From positions 17,860,501 to 17,924,500 of the forward strand of contig NC_088311.1 in NCBI RefSeq assembly GCF_910592395.1: a DNA stretch of 64,000 bases. Reading direction: 5' to 3'. Origin of the DNA: Lineus longissimus. Taxonomy: Eukaryota; Nemertea; Pilidiophora; Heteronemertea; Lineidae. The stretch's first letter is position 1. Every line of letters starts with the position of its first letter. A model generated the notes under the pieces. That model had not been told where the DNA came from, did no database searches, and saw only the letters and a list, made by a program, of their open reading frames with translations. Shown one piece after another: positions 23,031 to 35,660 of this stretch. The position numbers were made by a program, and so were the translations under genes.

Positions 23031-24289
23031 TGACGAATAAGCCGTAGACATTCCACTTGGCAGATGTTGTAATTGAAGATTTTACGAAAGATTTCGTTGT
23101 TTTTTTTTGTAAGGAATGGAACTGTGATTATTAGCCACCGAGGACACTGTTTGGGTAATCAACTCGTCTTCATCAAAGCACCCACAAGCAGCTTGCAAGT
23201 TTTAGTACAAGCCTTATTAATAAATTGAATTAATGACCTTTGCTAGAAAGACGCACGGATGATCTTAAACATTTTTAATCGCATCAGTTACAACCAGATC
23301 AGAATTCATAAAGAATCTATCAAGACAACCCTGGAGAATCAATGAAGACCAGTCTTTGCTTATTCTCGGTATTATGCAAATTGTTTTAAAGTACTGCTGG
23401 TGTTATACTCTTTGAGAGCAGATTGATCGGAATTCATTTGCTGCATACCAAATGTCGTTTGTTTTGTTTACTTTTCATGAAATTGGTATCGGCAATATAC
23501 CACGGCAAACACGGTGACGTCGATACTTACTAAACCTTGTTTACCATCACAGCGATATTAACATATGTGATGTCATTAGATCAGCTTTGAAATTTCACCT
23601 CATTTTGGCGGCAGGCGACCAGCTCACAGATTCCGATGTCGAACTTTTGGCAAGTCGGAACCGACAAAAATCTGGACCAAATCTTTACCTGAGGAATGAT
23701 CCATTTCTCACGCAAAGCAAATGAAATGGGCTACAGAAAATCATCTACATACATGTAGCTCAAATTTATATCGTAACATATTTTGAGACAGTATCAGATC
23801 ATAATTGCAAGAATCACCTCAGGACTTCCAAAATACCGTTAGGACTTGCCTGGAAGGACTCGAAATCGAAAGCAATAAGTTACGTTCTGCACACAAAAAT
23901 AATTTGATAAGCTTACTGCCTCAAAATGTTCCGATGTAAATTCAACCTATCAATAGAGTATTAATATGTATATGATTTTTTTGCCTTTGCAATGCCATGA
24001 ATACCAAGATAGTAATGAGCGGTTTTGTAATATACCGAGTTCATCTGGAAACCGAGGGTAGAGAGGAATTACACGCGGATGTGTAAAATACAACACTGAA
24101 AGTGAAGAACTGGACGGGAAAAAGGACCGGCGATATAGAAATGATCATCGGCCTCGAGGAGGATAGAAAGCTGTGGTGCCACGTACTGTACAGGGTTGCC
24201 CCAATGGCCGCATGGCCGCGGGACAGACAGATCACACCCCAACCCGGCCTGAGCACATTGCATCAGTGACATCCGCATTTTTATTATCA
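23031..24289. other. Non-coding stretch
   Basis: No gene or clear repeat is recognised. Overlapping short frames near 24041-24370 on both strands are not supported by any motif. Confidence 0.45.
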
Positions 24290-27200
24290 ATGGGTATGAT
24301 GGATGACCAGCGGTCCTTGGACATCAAAGGAGCTCACTGGACATGTTGGGCAATCGCAGCATCATTTTAAAAACGAAGTAAGGTGAGCAGGGCGGCATAC
24401 TTAAGCAGTCTCCCTGCCACTCACAATGCCTTATTCCCTTCGTGACATTTTTGTCAGAATGTTAATTAACTTCGCAAGAAACGATCTGCATCAAGCAATC
24501 GTGATCACGATCACTTGCTATCGCTACACCCTGATCTGCCTTCTACACACGGACATGTATTTTTTTCCTTATTCTGTTTATTCTCTGAAGGCAGCTCCCA
24601 ATACATGTTGTTTTTCATCTATTTGTTTAAAACTCCGATAATTGAAATTCGCGTAATTGGAGAGGCCTCTCTGTACGTCTTCGATGGCGGAATGTGCTGG
24701 GGGACGCGATAATGAAAGAATAACGATGGAATCTCTGACGTGAAGAGAGCCCTCGGTGCCTGTTATTCTAGCAATGCTTTGAATTGTCGATTACACATTG
24801 TTCATCGTTTCTTTTTGTCTCTGACCATTTGTCGCGCGCTCTTCGGAGATTCAACCTCGTAGGTGTATTCTATAGTTCGGAAAAATTAAGCAATATGCAG
24901 GGTGTCCCAAAGTTCTGTCGACTATTTTACGTCTAAAGGCCAACGTGCTGATAAACATGCACCAACTAATTAACCGTGGAGCGGAAAGTTAGAAATTAAC
25001 ACTTTCTTTGGTAGCGGTGTTATGAGGAGGTTATGCACCTGAATTTTGTACTATGCCATTTTCAAGAAATGCTATAGCCAGTCCCGAAATAAATCAATGA
25101 ATTAGATTAGCCTCGAATGCATTCAAAACACGGCTTACTAGACCATTCATGGATCTTGCTGCAGTGATTCTTCTTCGTCTTCAGCGTTCGCTCTGCACTT
25201 TCTCCAGTGAATAGTCCTCCAATGTGGGATGAGCAATTATGCGTGACACTACGGTTTTACGCCAATTGGGTTTATTGGCCGAGGATTGGTTCATCCAGAA
25301 ATACAATCATGTTGCAGTGATTGAAAATGGCTCCTTTTGGCGGTGGGGTGATAGTTTGAATAGTATATTGCTAGAGTCATATTTGGTGTTATATGCCATA
25401 TTTGAAGGCCACTAACTCCTAGACTGGGAAATCTATTGAAAACAAAGGTCGCCTTTGATATGTACAACTCAATTCTTATCAAAATGTCGCTTTTGGCGAT
25501 GCGTTATGACCTCCCAGCCCCGAGCTACATCTAAATTTTTCAATCTTTCTCTATAATTCAAATTGCCGAAAATGTCCAGTTATAAAACTAAGACTCTTGC
25601 TGCCACTTTGCTACTGTGAAGTGCTTTGGATAAGTGAAGTGAAGTGCGTAAGATAGTAGAGACTCCTGCCTGTCGATCACTCTGCTTTAATTAATTTGGC
25701 CAACTGGCTTCTGCCCATACTCTCCCTTTAAGTTATACACTGGTCATTCGGCGACTAAATCGCCGCCTCCAAGCTCATCAATAATAAATGAAAACATTCA
25801 CTGTTTGTTGATGAAAATGTGTCCCTTATCTCGAAATTTGTCTTGATTGCCAAAATAAATCATTTATCATTGATCTATTTCCGCATCTGCGACCATAATT
25901 TTGCTGCAACTATGGCCCGAACCATCGGCGTAGACTTCGGGCCATCTCGATCGGCTTGACCGAAGTCTATGCCGCCCTTAGCATGCTCCTCTGAAGACGT
26001 TCTGACCATGGGTGTGGACCAGCAAGATCAAGAATTCCCCTCCGGCAATGTCTAGCGTTCTTCTGGCTGCATCTGGTCGGATGTTTCAAAGAGGCGATCC
26101 CCATTTTCATAGACACTTTCAAATGGGTTAGCGCAAACATGATAACTCAAGGATAGTGCATGTTACGCCTGCGGGCAGTAAGACAGAAGACACATTATCC
26201 CTGTTTGGGGGGGGGGGGGGGGGGCGGGGGGGGGTTGAAGAGAAATGATAATTATGTCAACTTTGTTAATAGGTAGTCGTTTGAAGATTCCTTATAGAGC
26301 CAATCTCAACTCGCAGCATCGCTACGCCCAAGCTAGGGGTAATCACAGCGAAAATAAAATGCTAATATTGTGTTATTGATCATGAAAATGCTAACAATCT
26401 TGTCACGAGTTTCTTTGAAATGCGGCAAGCCTTGCAACTTCAAAGCAGGTGTGGGGGTAGCCTAACTTTTTGACACCACATCCAAGTAGAGCGAAGGATA
26501 GCATTCTTTCTGACAAAACATATTTCCACTTCACCATTAGGTCATGGGTGCGTGAAGTCCGCAAAAACAAAATCTGCCAATGGATCAATCAATCAATCAA
26601 TTGACGATCGATCAGCACTACTAAAACCCACAGAAGCCCCTAATAAACTCGGTGTAAAGGTTTGAAATGCCCTGGTATAGAATGTCTTGGGATCAAACAA
26701 TTCTATCATGCGCTTTAATATATGGGCTATTGACGGTAAATTGCCTCGATATAGAACCATATAATCCATCCGACTATACAGTAGAGCCGGACCCTTTTTC
26801 CATGTGAACATTTTCTTCTTCATCACCGAACATGAAATAGTGATATGTGTTTTTTTGTGTATCAGTGACAATTATAAATGGAGGCTATTCTATCAGTACG
26901 ATTCTCGCATTCTGAACTGGTGATTCAAATTGATCAGGTGGAGAACGTTATTGGTGTTTTCTTGTACTTCTGGGTCATGTGAACAACATATCGAAAGTTT
27001 AGGAAAATTCAGGCCCAGGAATGGGTCGAAATATGACGTCAAAAAAAAGATGGTCGCCACATCATATTTGTGTAATTGTTTAAATGGGTCAAAGGGACTA
27101 TGTCTTTTCTCTGCTTAGTTTCACAGGCCACAGGGGATCTCGTCGAGTCTGAAGTCGCCTGTAACCACTATAATGAATTCAAATCACCGTTCCATTCGTC

Positions 27201-28960
27201 ACATTGACCATGGTCCGTAAGAGTTAGCTATTGGACCTGCTAGAATCACTGGAATTTCAAGACAACTTATTCTGCCATGATATGAACTGATAATTTGTCT
27301 ACAAAAGCTGCGTGGTTTTGACTGAACTTCTCAGAGAGATACTTAAAGCATGCGCAGTAGCTTTTTCTTTGAATACAAATTGATTGACCATCTTAATCCC
27401 ACTCATTGAAAGAAGATTCGGACTCGGGATGCATCGTCACAACAATAAACGTTTTATTAATCCAAGGAGGATACCGCGGTGACGTCACATCACGTGATCC
27501 CGACCCATATTAGTGATCGCTATGGCCAATCAGATTCAGTCTACTGACAGCACCAGCACTGAACACAACCTCCACGTCTCACTGTCTGGTGCGCTCCTGT
27601 ACACAAAAACACCAATAGACATGAAATATTGCAATACCTAGTATGGATTCTTCCTGTGTAAAATAAAATTTACAGAGCAGATTAACTTCCACGAATAAAA
27701 AAGACGTTTGACGTGGCCAAAGTGCGGAAATAATGTCTCCGCTAAAATACACTACGAAATACACTAGGCAATGCACTACGCAATATACAGTAGAGATGCA
27801 GTTGAGTTTGTTATTGTTTTGACTTAGAAGCCCGCCCATATCATAATATATTCATGTATTCATGAAGTATGAACTCATTTCTGTCCCATACAACTCTAAG
27901 AACAGTCAATTTCTCCTTAAATCATCACCGAAACCGCGATATCCGCAGGAAGATTTCGTTCTAGTGTTCGAAAATGCATGATCTTACAGGGGCGCTAACT
28001 CGACAAATAGAGGGGATCTATGGGGATCTATGCGAGTTTTAGGTATTACAGGTCTCGAACTTGTAAAATCTGTAAACATGCCTCCAAATCCCATTATGAT
28101 AATGAAGAGATTGCCCCATATCTGGGAGACTGTTTTAAAACCATCGCTAATTTTGGAAGATCGGTGCCCGGCTATTTGGTTTAAAAAACCCTATTTTCCC
28201 CATCAAAACAGCACTTTTCATTATTCAAATGATAGCTTATTGTCTGAAGACTTATTTCATAGCAGAAAAGTACTAATAACTCTGATTTGATGCGAAAAAT
28301 CTAACTTTTTTGATGACTTGATTTTCCCTTGGCCGTGGATCGAGTTTGTTTACAATATGCAGCGCCATCTTGGAAAAGCCGTGACGTTACCGCGGTATCC
28401 TCCTTGTTATTAATCCCAATGCACAATGGTCCATTAACGGAGGTGGCGTGGCCACTTACGGGTCATGAACACATTATCATTTGTAATAATTAAGAGAGTT
28501 TATAACTCGATAACGATGGATAAAATCATTTCACAAGTTTATCGAGTTCCCAGAAACCTCACTCTATTGTGATTCTAATCCTGGCTCTTCTTACAGTTCA
28601 ACCGCTTTATTATGTGTGACCACCTAGCCTCTGAGCTCGAAACATGCTACTTAAGGTGTTTACCTGTAATAGGAATTGAAACTCCCAGACGAAAGAGGGT
28701 TTATCTCTATAAAAATGAACGTGTTACTGATCCCTAATCTCAAGCGTCCATCAGTGGATGTCGTGGTCAATTTCTGGTCAGTTTTATCCAACTCTGTGCC
28801 ATTAATGAAACTATTGTTTTTATACTTCCCAAAATGAAATATAGCATAGATGCAGATGGCCAGAAATTACATACAATGCATATTTCCGCCACTCTTGGAT
28901 TCAGACCACGACTAAATACTGTGTGAAGCAAATTAATTGAGCCGAAAGAAGAATTATACA
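24290..28960. repeat. Diverged segmental duplication, copy A
   Basis: This segment aligns in the same order and orientation with 33370-41940. Matched blocks include 24430-24720 with 33455-33760 (CCCTTCGTGACATTT, GATCTGC, TACACCCTGATC), 25850-26085 with 35260-35475 (TTCGGGCCATCT, GCTTGACCGAAGTC, CTTCTGACCATGGGTG), 26600-26830 with 37200-37520 (GAATG, GCGCTT, GAGCTATTGACGGT, GGGCCGGAC) and 28417-28440 with 40596-40620 (ATGCACAATGGTCCAT). Identity is roughly 65-75 percent by eye. No conserved reading frame explains the similarity. A poly-G run lies at 26207-26234. Confidence 0.8.
27464..28406. mobile_element. 943-bp insertion with 22-bp inverted ends and 10-bp target duplication (Mutator-like?)
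   Basis: AAGGAGGATACCGCGG... at the left is matched in reverse by ...CCGCGGTATCCTCCTT at the right, 22 bp with one mismatch. TTATTAATCC flanks it on both sides (27454-27463 and 28407-28416). The paralogous segment at 40586-40600 carries a single TTATTAATCC followed directly by CTATGCACAATGG, an empty site. A 9-11-bp duplication fits Mutator-like elements, but no transposase is visible and one extra G precedes the right duplication. Frames inside (28030-28290 plus; a minus ATGGCGCTGC start near 28370) are not recognisable. Confidence 0.75.
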
Positions 28961-29985
28961 TGTAATTTATACATGTAATCGGAACGGCTCTTTACCAACA
29001 TTATTTGTACATTACTTCACTTTTTAAACAAGGTTGCCGAGATATGCTCGACAGTTCTTTTTCCGCGCAGTTTATTTCATTGGCCGCAGTTGGAAAAAAG
29101 CATCAATTCATTAATGACGGCATCAGTTTATTGCTAATAACATAAAACATGATATGCGTGATAAAACGCAATGAAACTTGTTTTTTGTTACAATGGTTTA
29201 TAACGTTTGAACTGCTGCAAACTCTAACTCGAACGTCTCATCTTTTTCATCCTTAGCGTCATGTGACAGCAAAAGAAAATTTCCAAATAGTCAATTCAGC
29301 CCCTTCCCCTCCGACCCCCCCCCCCCCCCCACACACACACCTGTGTACGCTCGCCTATGCACAAATAATCTCAAATTAACAAATGCCTTTCCCCTTCATT
29401 ATTGCGTGCATACTAAACATGAGAACGCAAACCCCGTAAATTCAGAAATAGGATTCACTTAACTGAAAAAGGAGTGCCAGAGTCTTGAAAGGTCAATGCC
29501 GGGCTTTGCCGGAAGCTGCACATCGTTACCGGACCTGCCTCCGTGGTAACAAATCCGCTAAAGTTATTTTCACAAGGTGCGGCTCGTGCCGTGTCGACCA
29601 TCAGGTAACGAATCAACGGCCGACACGTATCACTGAACGCGTCATCACTATGATTCCCCTTTCAAGCCTCATTGCTACAGAACTAGGTTGCGGGTAATTC
29701 TACTTCGCATTCATGCACAACATAATATACTGTAAATATACATTTAGTACAGTGCAAACTAAATGCATGTAAACGTATCCGTTATTATTTCACCAGAATA
29801 CTTTCACCAATGATGTATAAGGTACAAATTACGATTGTCATAGATAGATCAGGAAACAATTCCTGCTTACATGAATAGATCATTACACTAGTATAGATAA
29901 GAGAAACGAAACTTTTTGCAAAAGCACATTAAAAACGAGGTAATAAACACGTGTATGAGAATATTAAGCCAATTGGCTGTCAACT
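28961..29985. other. Non-coding stretch; poly-C/CA tract
   Basis: It starts with two adjacent TACATGTAAT motifs (28958-28980). A poly-C run followed by a CA repeat lies at about 29316-29341. No gene is recognised. Confidence 0.45.
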
Positions 29986-30352
29986 GTCTGTGTGAATTGT
30001 TGGCAATGGTATTATTAGTTTGGCGATGGTCAACGTGTTAAGTGGCAGCCCAGTATAGTTGCGAGTAGATTGCTACCTGAAAGACTAAGTAAGTCTCCAT
30101 GAATGGTTTGAACAAAAAAAATGAGAGGCCGGACACATAATAAGTGCCCTTACCTGCAAAAGGCAATTATCTCTTGCAGTTCTTGCAATGAATGGACAAT
30201 GGCATTATCATTTCCGTGTGGGATTACATGTGAAGAGGTAGCCAAAGGTCCGTTCATAGTTGATGAACGGTAAGAAAAAAATGATGCTCACATGATGGTA
30301 CGAATAAACCATTAGGGGGAAGAGATGCGAAAAAAGGTACATGGTCGCACAC

Positions 30353-31259
30353 GGTATCCAGTAAAAAAGGTACAGGTAAAAAAGGTACAGGTAAAAAAGG
30401 TACGGTAAAAAAGGTACAGGAAAAAAAGGTACAAGTAAAAAAGGTATCGGTAAAAAAGGTACAGGAAAAAAAGGTATCGGTAAAAAAGGTACAAGAAAAA
30501 TGGGGACTAGGTAAAAAAGGTACAGACACTTTTTAAAAAGTTATTGTATGAAATTCGTTGATTCTCACATTGACTGAATGGGTACTGATGGCCAATGTCC
30601 TCTTTGATTACTCATTTACAGTTAGAAGCCCTTAGTTTCATAGTTACAAAAGTGCGAAAGAAACCCTGAATGTATTAAAACCGTTGGTATCAGTAAAATA
30701 AATATTCCAGGTGGTATCAGCTTGGGAAGACCTTCCTAATTAATACCAGACCTGGAACAATCCACCTTGGACAAGGGATTTTCTGATTGATTGTTAATTG
30801 GATTAATTACAGTAGCCATAATTATGCTTTGGCAATTAGAAGTTAATCAACTTTACTCTAGCAAGGAAGTAATTAGTTTGGATACACAAAAAACAAATAA
30901 CCAACACATAACATGGTTTCCATTTGACTGACTGATTGAAAACATATCTAAACTTTGCCTATCTCAGTATAAGTTACCTCCACCACACAATATCTACATA
31001 ATAATCATAATAACCCCAAAATTTGACTTCATTTACAACAAACAAGACGTGCAATTTATAACATTTGACAGCAAAGACACCATACCTGTACCTTTTTTAC
31101 CTAGTCCCCATTTTTCTTATACCTTTTTTACCTGTACCTTTTTTTCCTGTTCCTTTTTTACCGATACCTTTTTTACTTGTACCTTTTTTTCCTGTACCTT
31201 TTTTACCGTACCTTTTTTACCTGTACCTTTTTTACCTGTACCTTTTTTACCTACATTCG
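30353..31259. mobile_element. Foldback element FB2 with 15-bp repeat arms and 8-bp target duplication
   Basis: Two inverted arms (30353-30526 and 31085-31259) each consist of about eleven copies of a 15-bp unit, GGTACAGGTAAAAAA and variants. They flank about 560 bp of unrelated AT-rich sequence. TCGCACAC is directly repeated at 30345-30352 and 31260-31267, an 8-bp target duplication. Unit variants come in the same order in both arms. The layout matches TU foldback elements of sea urchins, whose outer domain is made of 15-bp repeats and whose targets are 8 bp; family membership is inference. There is no transposase, so mobilisation would be in trans. Long frames reading PVPFLP-type repeats are artefacts of the 15-bp period. 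Confidence 0.85.
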
Positions 31260-31939
31260 TCGCACACACGCCAGTTTGATTGCTATTGATGCTGTAAATA
31301 AAAGACATTCTCATAATTAGTTCGGGAATGGAATCTCTGCTATTAGTTATAAGAGCCAGCCATTTACAGAAATATAAAGAAAGAATGATGGTCACATAAG
31401 ATTGCTTTTTGAATAAACAATGAGAGGTTGGTGCGAAAATTAGTTCTACAAAGCCAATAATCCAATCTGTCTAAATAATGGGCAATTACAGGTTCGGTGA
31501 TGGAAAAGGTGTCAAAAGACAGCCCAATCAGGCCAGTATGAATATAGTAAACAAGTACGTATTTGCTCAAGGATTAGAAAATAAATGGTGTACAAATTGT
31601 CGAATAGCATGAGAGGTAGATCGAGGGATGTGAAAAGTGTGCTGGAAAAGCAGATGAGTTCTCCTGGACCAGTGTTTTTTGTTTTGTTTTGTATTGTTTT
31701 TTTTGGGGGGGGGGTCCGGTAAATAATGGACAATGGCATTGTGAGTTCAGTATAATTACGAGTGCATTGTTTAAAGCGGTGGGATTAGGAAAAATTCAAC
31801 AAATGAAATTAATGCGGGGATAATTCCAAAAGCTGAACACTCATACACATTATAAGCCCAGTGTAGAAACAGAAAATGACCAGCCCTTTTGTATTCTAGA
31901 TCTTACAAATTATGGTATATGATTGTATAGAGGCCATTA

Positions 31940-32045
31940 CAGTGATTGAAGAACAAACTCGAACCCGCTGTTACCCGGACATTCAACCTGGGATATTTCA
32001 AACTTATACAGCGGCGCTCTAACCACTATGCCGCTTATCTCTCTC
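31940..32045 (-). repeat. tRNA-derived SINE head
   Basis: On the minus strand, GGCATAGTGGTTAGAGCGCC (A box) is followed about 50 bp later by AGCGGGTTCGAGTTTG (B box). Both pol III promoter boxes are close to consensus. The intervening sequence is too long and does not fold as a tRNA, so this is a tRNA-derived SINE rather than a tRNA gene. Confidence 0.65.
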
Positions 32046-32470
32046 AAAAGCCAATTAGCACACCAGAGCTGTAGATACTGGGCTATGGCTCAAGTTAAGT
32101 AATGGCTTTGACGTTCGTAAAGAGGCAGTGAGGAATAATAGATAGATCTACATGCGATACGGGTCCACCATCGCAAAAAAACCAGCCTTTAGTACTCGAC
32201 TGGTCGAAACTTTCATAACACACTGTCGTCAGGAGGCCACTTAACGTGCAAAAAACTTCTCTCTCTCATAATTAAACGTCTAATGCAGGTCGTATGACAC
32301 AACGAACCCGAATTTTTTTTTGGCAGAAGTTATAACGATGCTCTCAAGATCATGCTTCATGAATACTGTACATGCCATGGCGGATTTAAGAAAAAAAGCA
32401 CCATACAAAAGCCAATTAGTCTGGCAATGTTTTATTGGCATTGGCATTATCAGTTGAGGCAGTGCGTCAG

Positions 32471-33369
32471 GAAATGTGGATGTTAAGTTGTCGGCTACGG
32501 CAGAAAGAAAAGGGCAAATAGTTTCTATCCAAGGAAGATACAAGAAACTCTTCTTTAACGCACTGTGTGGAAGAGCCTTTAGTAGAGGCATTTTGGAGAA
32601 AAACGCGTCTGAAATACATGACACGTCCCACACACATCGACCATGGGACATAGTATTGGTTGTCGATCACGTTAGCATTGTTACAGATGTTGCAGTAGTT
32701 CCAAGTGTAAGGAATGCAGTTGTGATTCTTACAAGAGCAAACGCATCTTCAAGGTCGAGGTTTGAATATTTAATTTTGAGTTTAAAGGAGAAGCAGCTGT
32801 TTAATTCAGTGTGTTCGTTTTTCTACTTATGTTTCACCAGTAAACTGCTTTTCGGTTTGATGCTTTTCCAATTTTGTTTCAGCTGTTAAACAGTAGATAA
32901 GCGCATTTAAATTTATGTTCTCAATTTTTTGCATGCACTATCTCCAGGCTCCTTTCTGACCATGAGAGTGCTGGGCGAGTCCCGTCCTCCGCTATTAGGA
33001 CGCAACGGTATCCCAATGTCGTCTCAGAAGCGGTGTGATCAAGCGGTTTTCATGACGGTCCTCAGCTTTTTGCAGGCATCGATCCGCACAAAAAAAGATC
33101 TCTGCAAGATGGGCTCACTCGAGTTACTGGATTATAATAAGTGATAATAAGTCAACCAGTTTTTGAATTTTTCCATTTCATGTGTTATCAATAATAGGAT
33201 GGACCAGCTACTGTAAAATGGAAGGTGTCTTGGCAGGCAAAATGTCCTTGATAAAACCACTGGTCCTTAAGTGAGTGATTTTCATTTCAATCCAAGTGAT
33301 TTTCGTATTTTAAGATTATGAATAGGTGATTATCATGCTAATAGTTCTTGCACAATAAAGAAGGTAATT
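32471..33369. other. Non-coding stretch with a 137-codon frame of unknown meaning
   Basis: A plus-strand frame (32476-32889) overlaps a 123-codon minus frame. Neither shows a recognisable domain, and neither has splice or promoter support. I treat both as chance frames. Confidence 0.4.
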
Positions 33370-34449
33370 TGGCATGTTGGGTAATCACAACAATCGAAGT
33401 GAGGCGACATGGATTGCATATTTCAGTAGTCTCTTTGGCAGTACAATAAAAACCTTAGACCCTTCGTGACATTTGCCAGAAAGAGGATAAACTACGCGAC
33501 AGAGACGATCTGCGCCAAAGCAAGCGTGATCACGAACGACTACGATCGCTTTGATTACACCCTGATCAACATGATGTACTATACATGTCTACGCTTTTTG
33601 AGTGCACTTTCTCTTAGTGCGGGACTCCTAGTACTAATGGTTTTCATCTTTTTTTTTGCTAGAATTCGAAATCCGATAATTGAAGTTGGCGTAATGAATG
33701 AAGCCATCTTTGTAAGACTTCAACAATGACAGAATGTGTCGGGGACGCGATAATGATGGAATGACGATGGAAATGTGCGCTTAAAGCGAATTTCGCACGA
33801 GCTACACAATGCCCTTCCCGCGCCTAATTCATTATTATTATTATATCAATTGATGCATCATAAAGTCATATGCGTGAGTTTCTGAATAGAAGCCTACTGT
33901 GTGCCCTATTCTGAACACGTTCATCAAATCGAATCTAGGTGACTGATCCGCACCGGACTTTCGAACAGGACATAATTAGGAAAGTACATTTTTACCGCCC
34001 GAGAAAATGTAATACGTTGGTCGTGCGAAACGCCCTTTAAGTCAATTATACGAACACAATTCACTACCTTTATGACTAAAGCTATGGTTTAAACTGGCGA
34101 TTTCACATCATTTATCGTTTCTTTTTGTCTCTGATCAGATTCGCTGTTGAGAAATTTGAACATCGTATTCTAGTTAGAAGAGTAAGGCAGTCCCAAAAGA
34201 CTGCCTACAATTAATTAGAGGTTTGAGGGCCAATTTCAAGTGGCGATTCTTCTTCTTCCGGTTACCTGTCTAGCCTCAACCGATTGAGGACTGTTGACGG
34301 AAGCGTCGTTGCGAAAAAGACACTAGAGCAGTTTATAGAATAATGTGTAGATAAGCAAAAGTGCATCGAACAAATTGAAAATGAAAGTGAAAATAATGGT
34401 GCGAAAAACAAGAATGTGTAAGTCATTGTGGTCTTATTTTAATTACCAT

Positions 34450-34615
34450 ATACATGTAATTTTCTTTAAAAAATATTTTTGTATGTGTTGTATTTGTATA
34501 TATGTACTGCCATACTGTCTTATCCTTTGATAGTTGTGCAATAAATTGAATTTGAATTTGAATTTGAATTTGAATTTGAATTTGAACTTGAATTTGAATT
34601 TGAATTTGTATACAG
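34450..34615 (+). repeat. Probable 3' end of a non-LTR retroelement with (TTGAAT)n tail
   Basis: A T-rich stretch with ATGTACTGCCATACTGTC leads to GTGCAATAAATTGAA, followed by about ten copies of the hexamer TTTGAA ending near 34610. AATAAA plus a short tandem tail is typical of CR1/L2/RTE-like 3' ends. No reverse transcriptase coding is left upstream, so the copy would be 5'-truncated. A shorter relative is at 5072-5100. A plain microsatellite is the alternative. Confidence 0.5.
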
Positions 34616-35660
34616 ATGTAGCCTAGGGGTTTAATTCATTGGTTGTCAACGCCTTCCTTCAAGAGGCTAGGGTAGGTTTATTGGGCACTAGTTCATCGGG
34701 CAGATCGTTCCATTGTCTGTCTGTCCTGGGAAAAAAAGGATGCTTAAAAGCATCACTCCCACATTGATTCGCAGCAATGAATTGTCACAACGTTTCCGTC
34801 ACCCAGGAGCAGAAAATCCTAAGTCAATTCGTTGTAAACGAGCTTGCACTGAAGACCACTTTTGAAATCATCTAGGGCCACTCAGTAGTCTGGTGTCATC
34901 TAGGAGTGGAGACAATAGGCAGGAGTAAGTGGTTAGGGAGTTTGAAATTTTTTTTTCAAGATGAACAATGCGCAGCGGACAAATGGGTTTGCGTGATATG
35001 TTTTCATACCTTCGTTAATAGTGCTGTGGATGTAGTGTGAGATAGTAATGACACTCGTTGGTTTCTTTGCGAAACTTAATATGGTCAACTTGGCTCCTGC
35101 CTGAATCTCTCCCTTTCACATGCAGACAGCTCGTACTTCGACGGCCATGGCCATTGCCATTCCACTCCTCTCAGTTCCCAAGATATCGGCGCCAAGCTGA
35201 TTGATGATAAATAAAAACAATCATCATATCTAGATATCTGCCTGGAGCATCAAAATATTGTATCATTTATTAATCTATTTCCTGATCTGCGAGAATAATT
35301 TTGCTCCAAATTTGACCTGAACCATCAACGGAGACCTCGGGCCATCTTGACTAGCTTGACCGAAGTCAACGCCGCCCGCAGTATGCGCCTATGAAGACCT
35401 TCTGACCATGGGTGAGCCAACAACAATTTCCCTCCGGCAATGTCTGGTGTTCTTCTGATTGCACTGGTGGTCGGAAGTTTGACGTGCTCACCAATTTCAC
35501 CGGCACTTTGAAAGGATAGTTGGTAACGCCTACGGGCAGTTAAACAGAAGATATACATGTATATCATCCCTGTTCGCACCATATTTGTAGGAGAGTTGAA
35601 AAAAATATAATAATGTTGATAGGTCTACTTTGTCAAATCGTCTGAAGACCAATCTGGCAA

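Larger units (their letters stand above)
29990..32470. repeat. Degenerate tandem array interrupted by foldback element FB2
   Basis: A module containing AATGGCATTATCAGTTCGG-like sequence recurs at about 30000, 30195, 31308, 31480, 31725 and 32433. It is followed by GAGAGG..GAGATGCGAAAA-like and CCAATCAGGCCAGTAT-like blocks. A further unit is at 21361-21650. Units differ by many substitutions and indels, so the array is old and non-coding. FB2 inserted into one unit at TCGCACAC. Confidence 0.65.

Noticed and set aside
30353-31259. CRISPR-like look of regularly spaced short repeats
   Set aside because: Units are contiguous without unique spacers, arranged in inverted arms, and the context is eukaryotic.
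30254-31395. Frames with PVPFLP and KKGTGKKG repeats
   Set aside because: They are the same artefact, from the 15-bp units of FB2.
31940-32045. A functional tRNA gene on the minus strand
   Set aside because: A and B boxes are present but the spacing is too long and the acceptor and anticodon stems do not form; a SINE head is the better reading.
32280-32889. Overlapping 137-codon plus and 123-codon minus frames
   Set aside because: Neither resembles a known family; mutual overlap and position next to a repeat array suggest chance.
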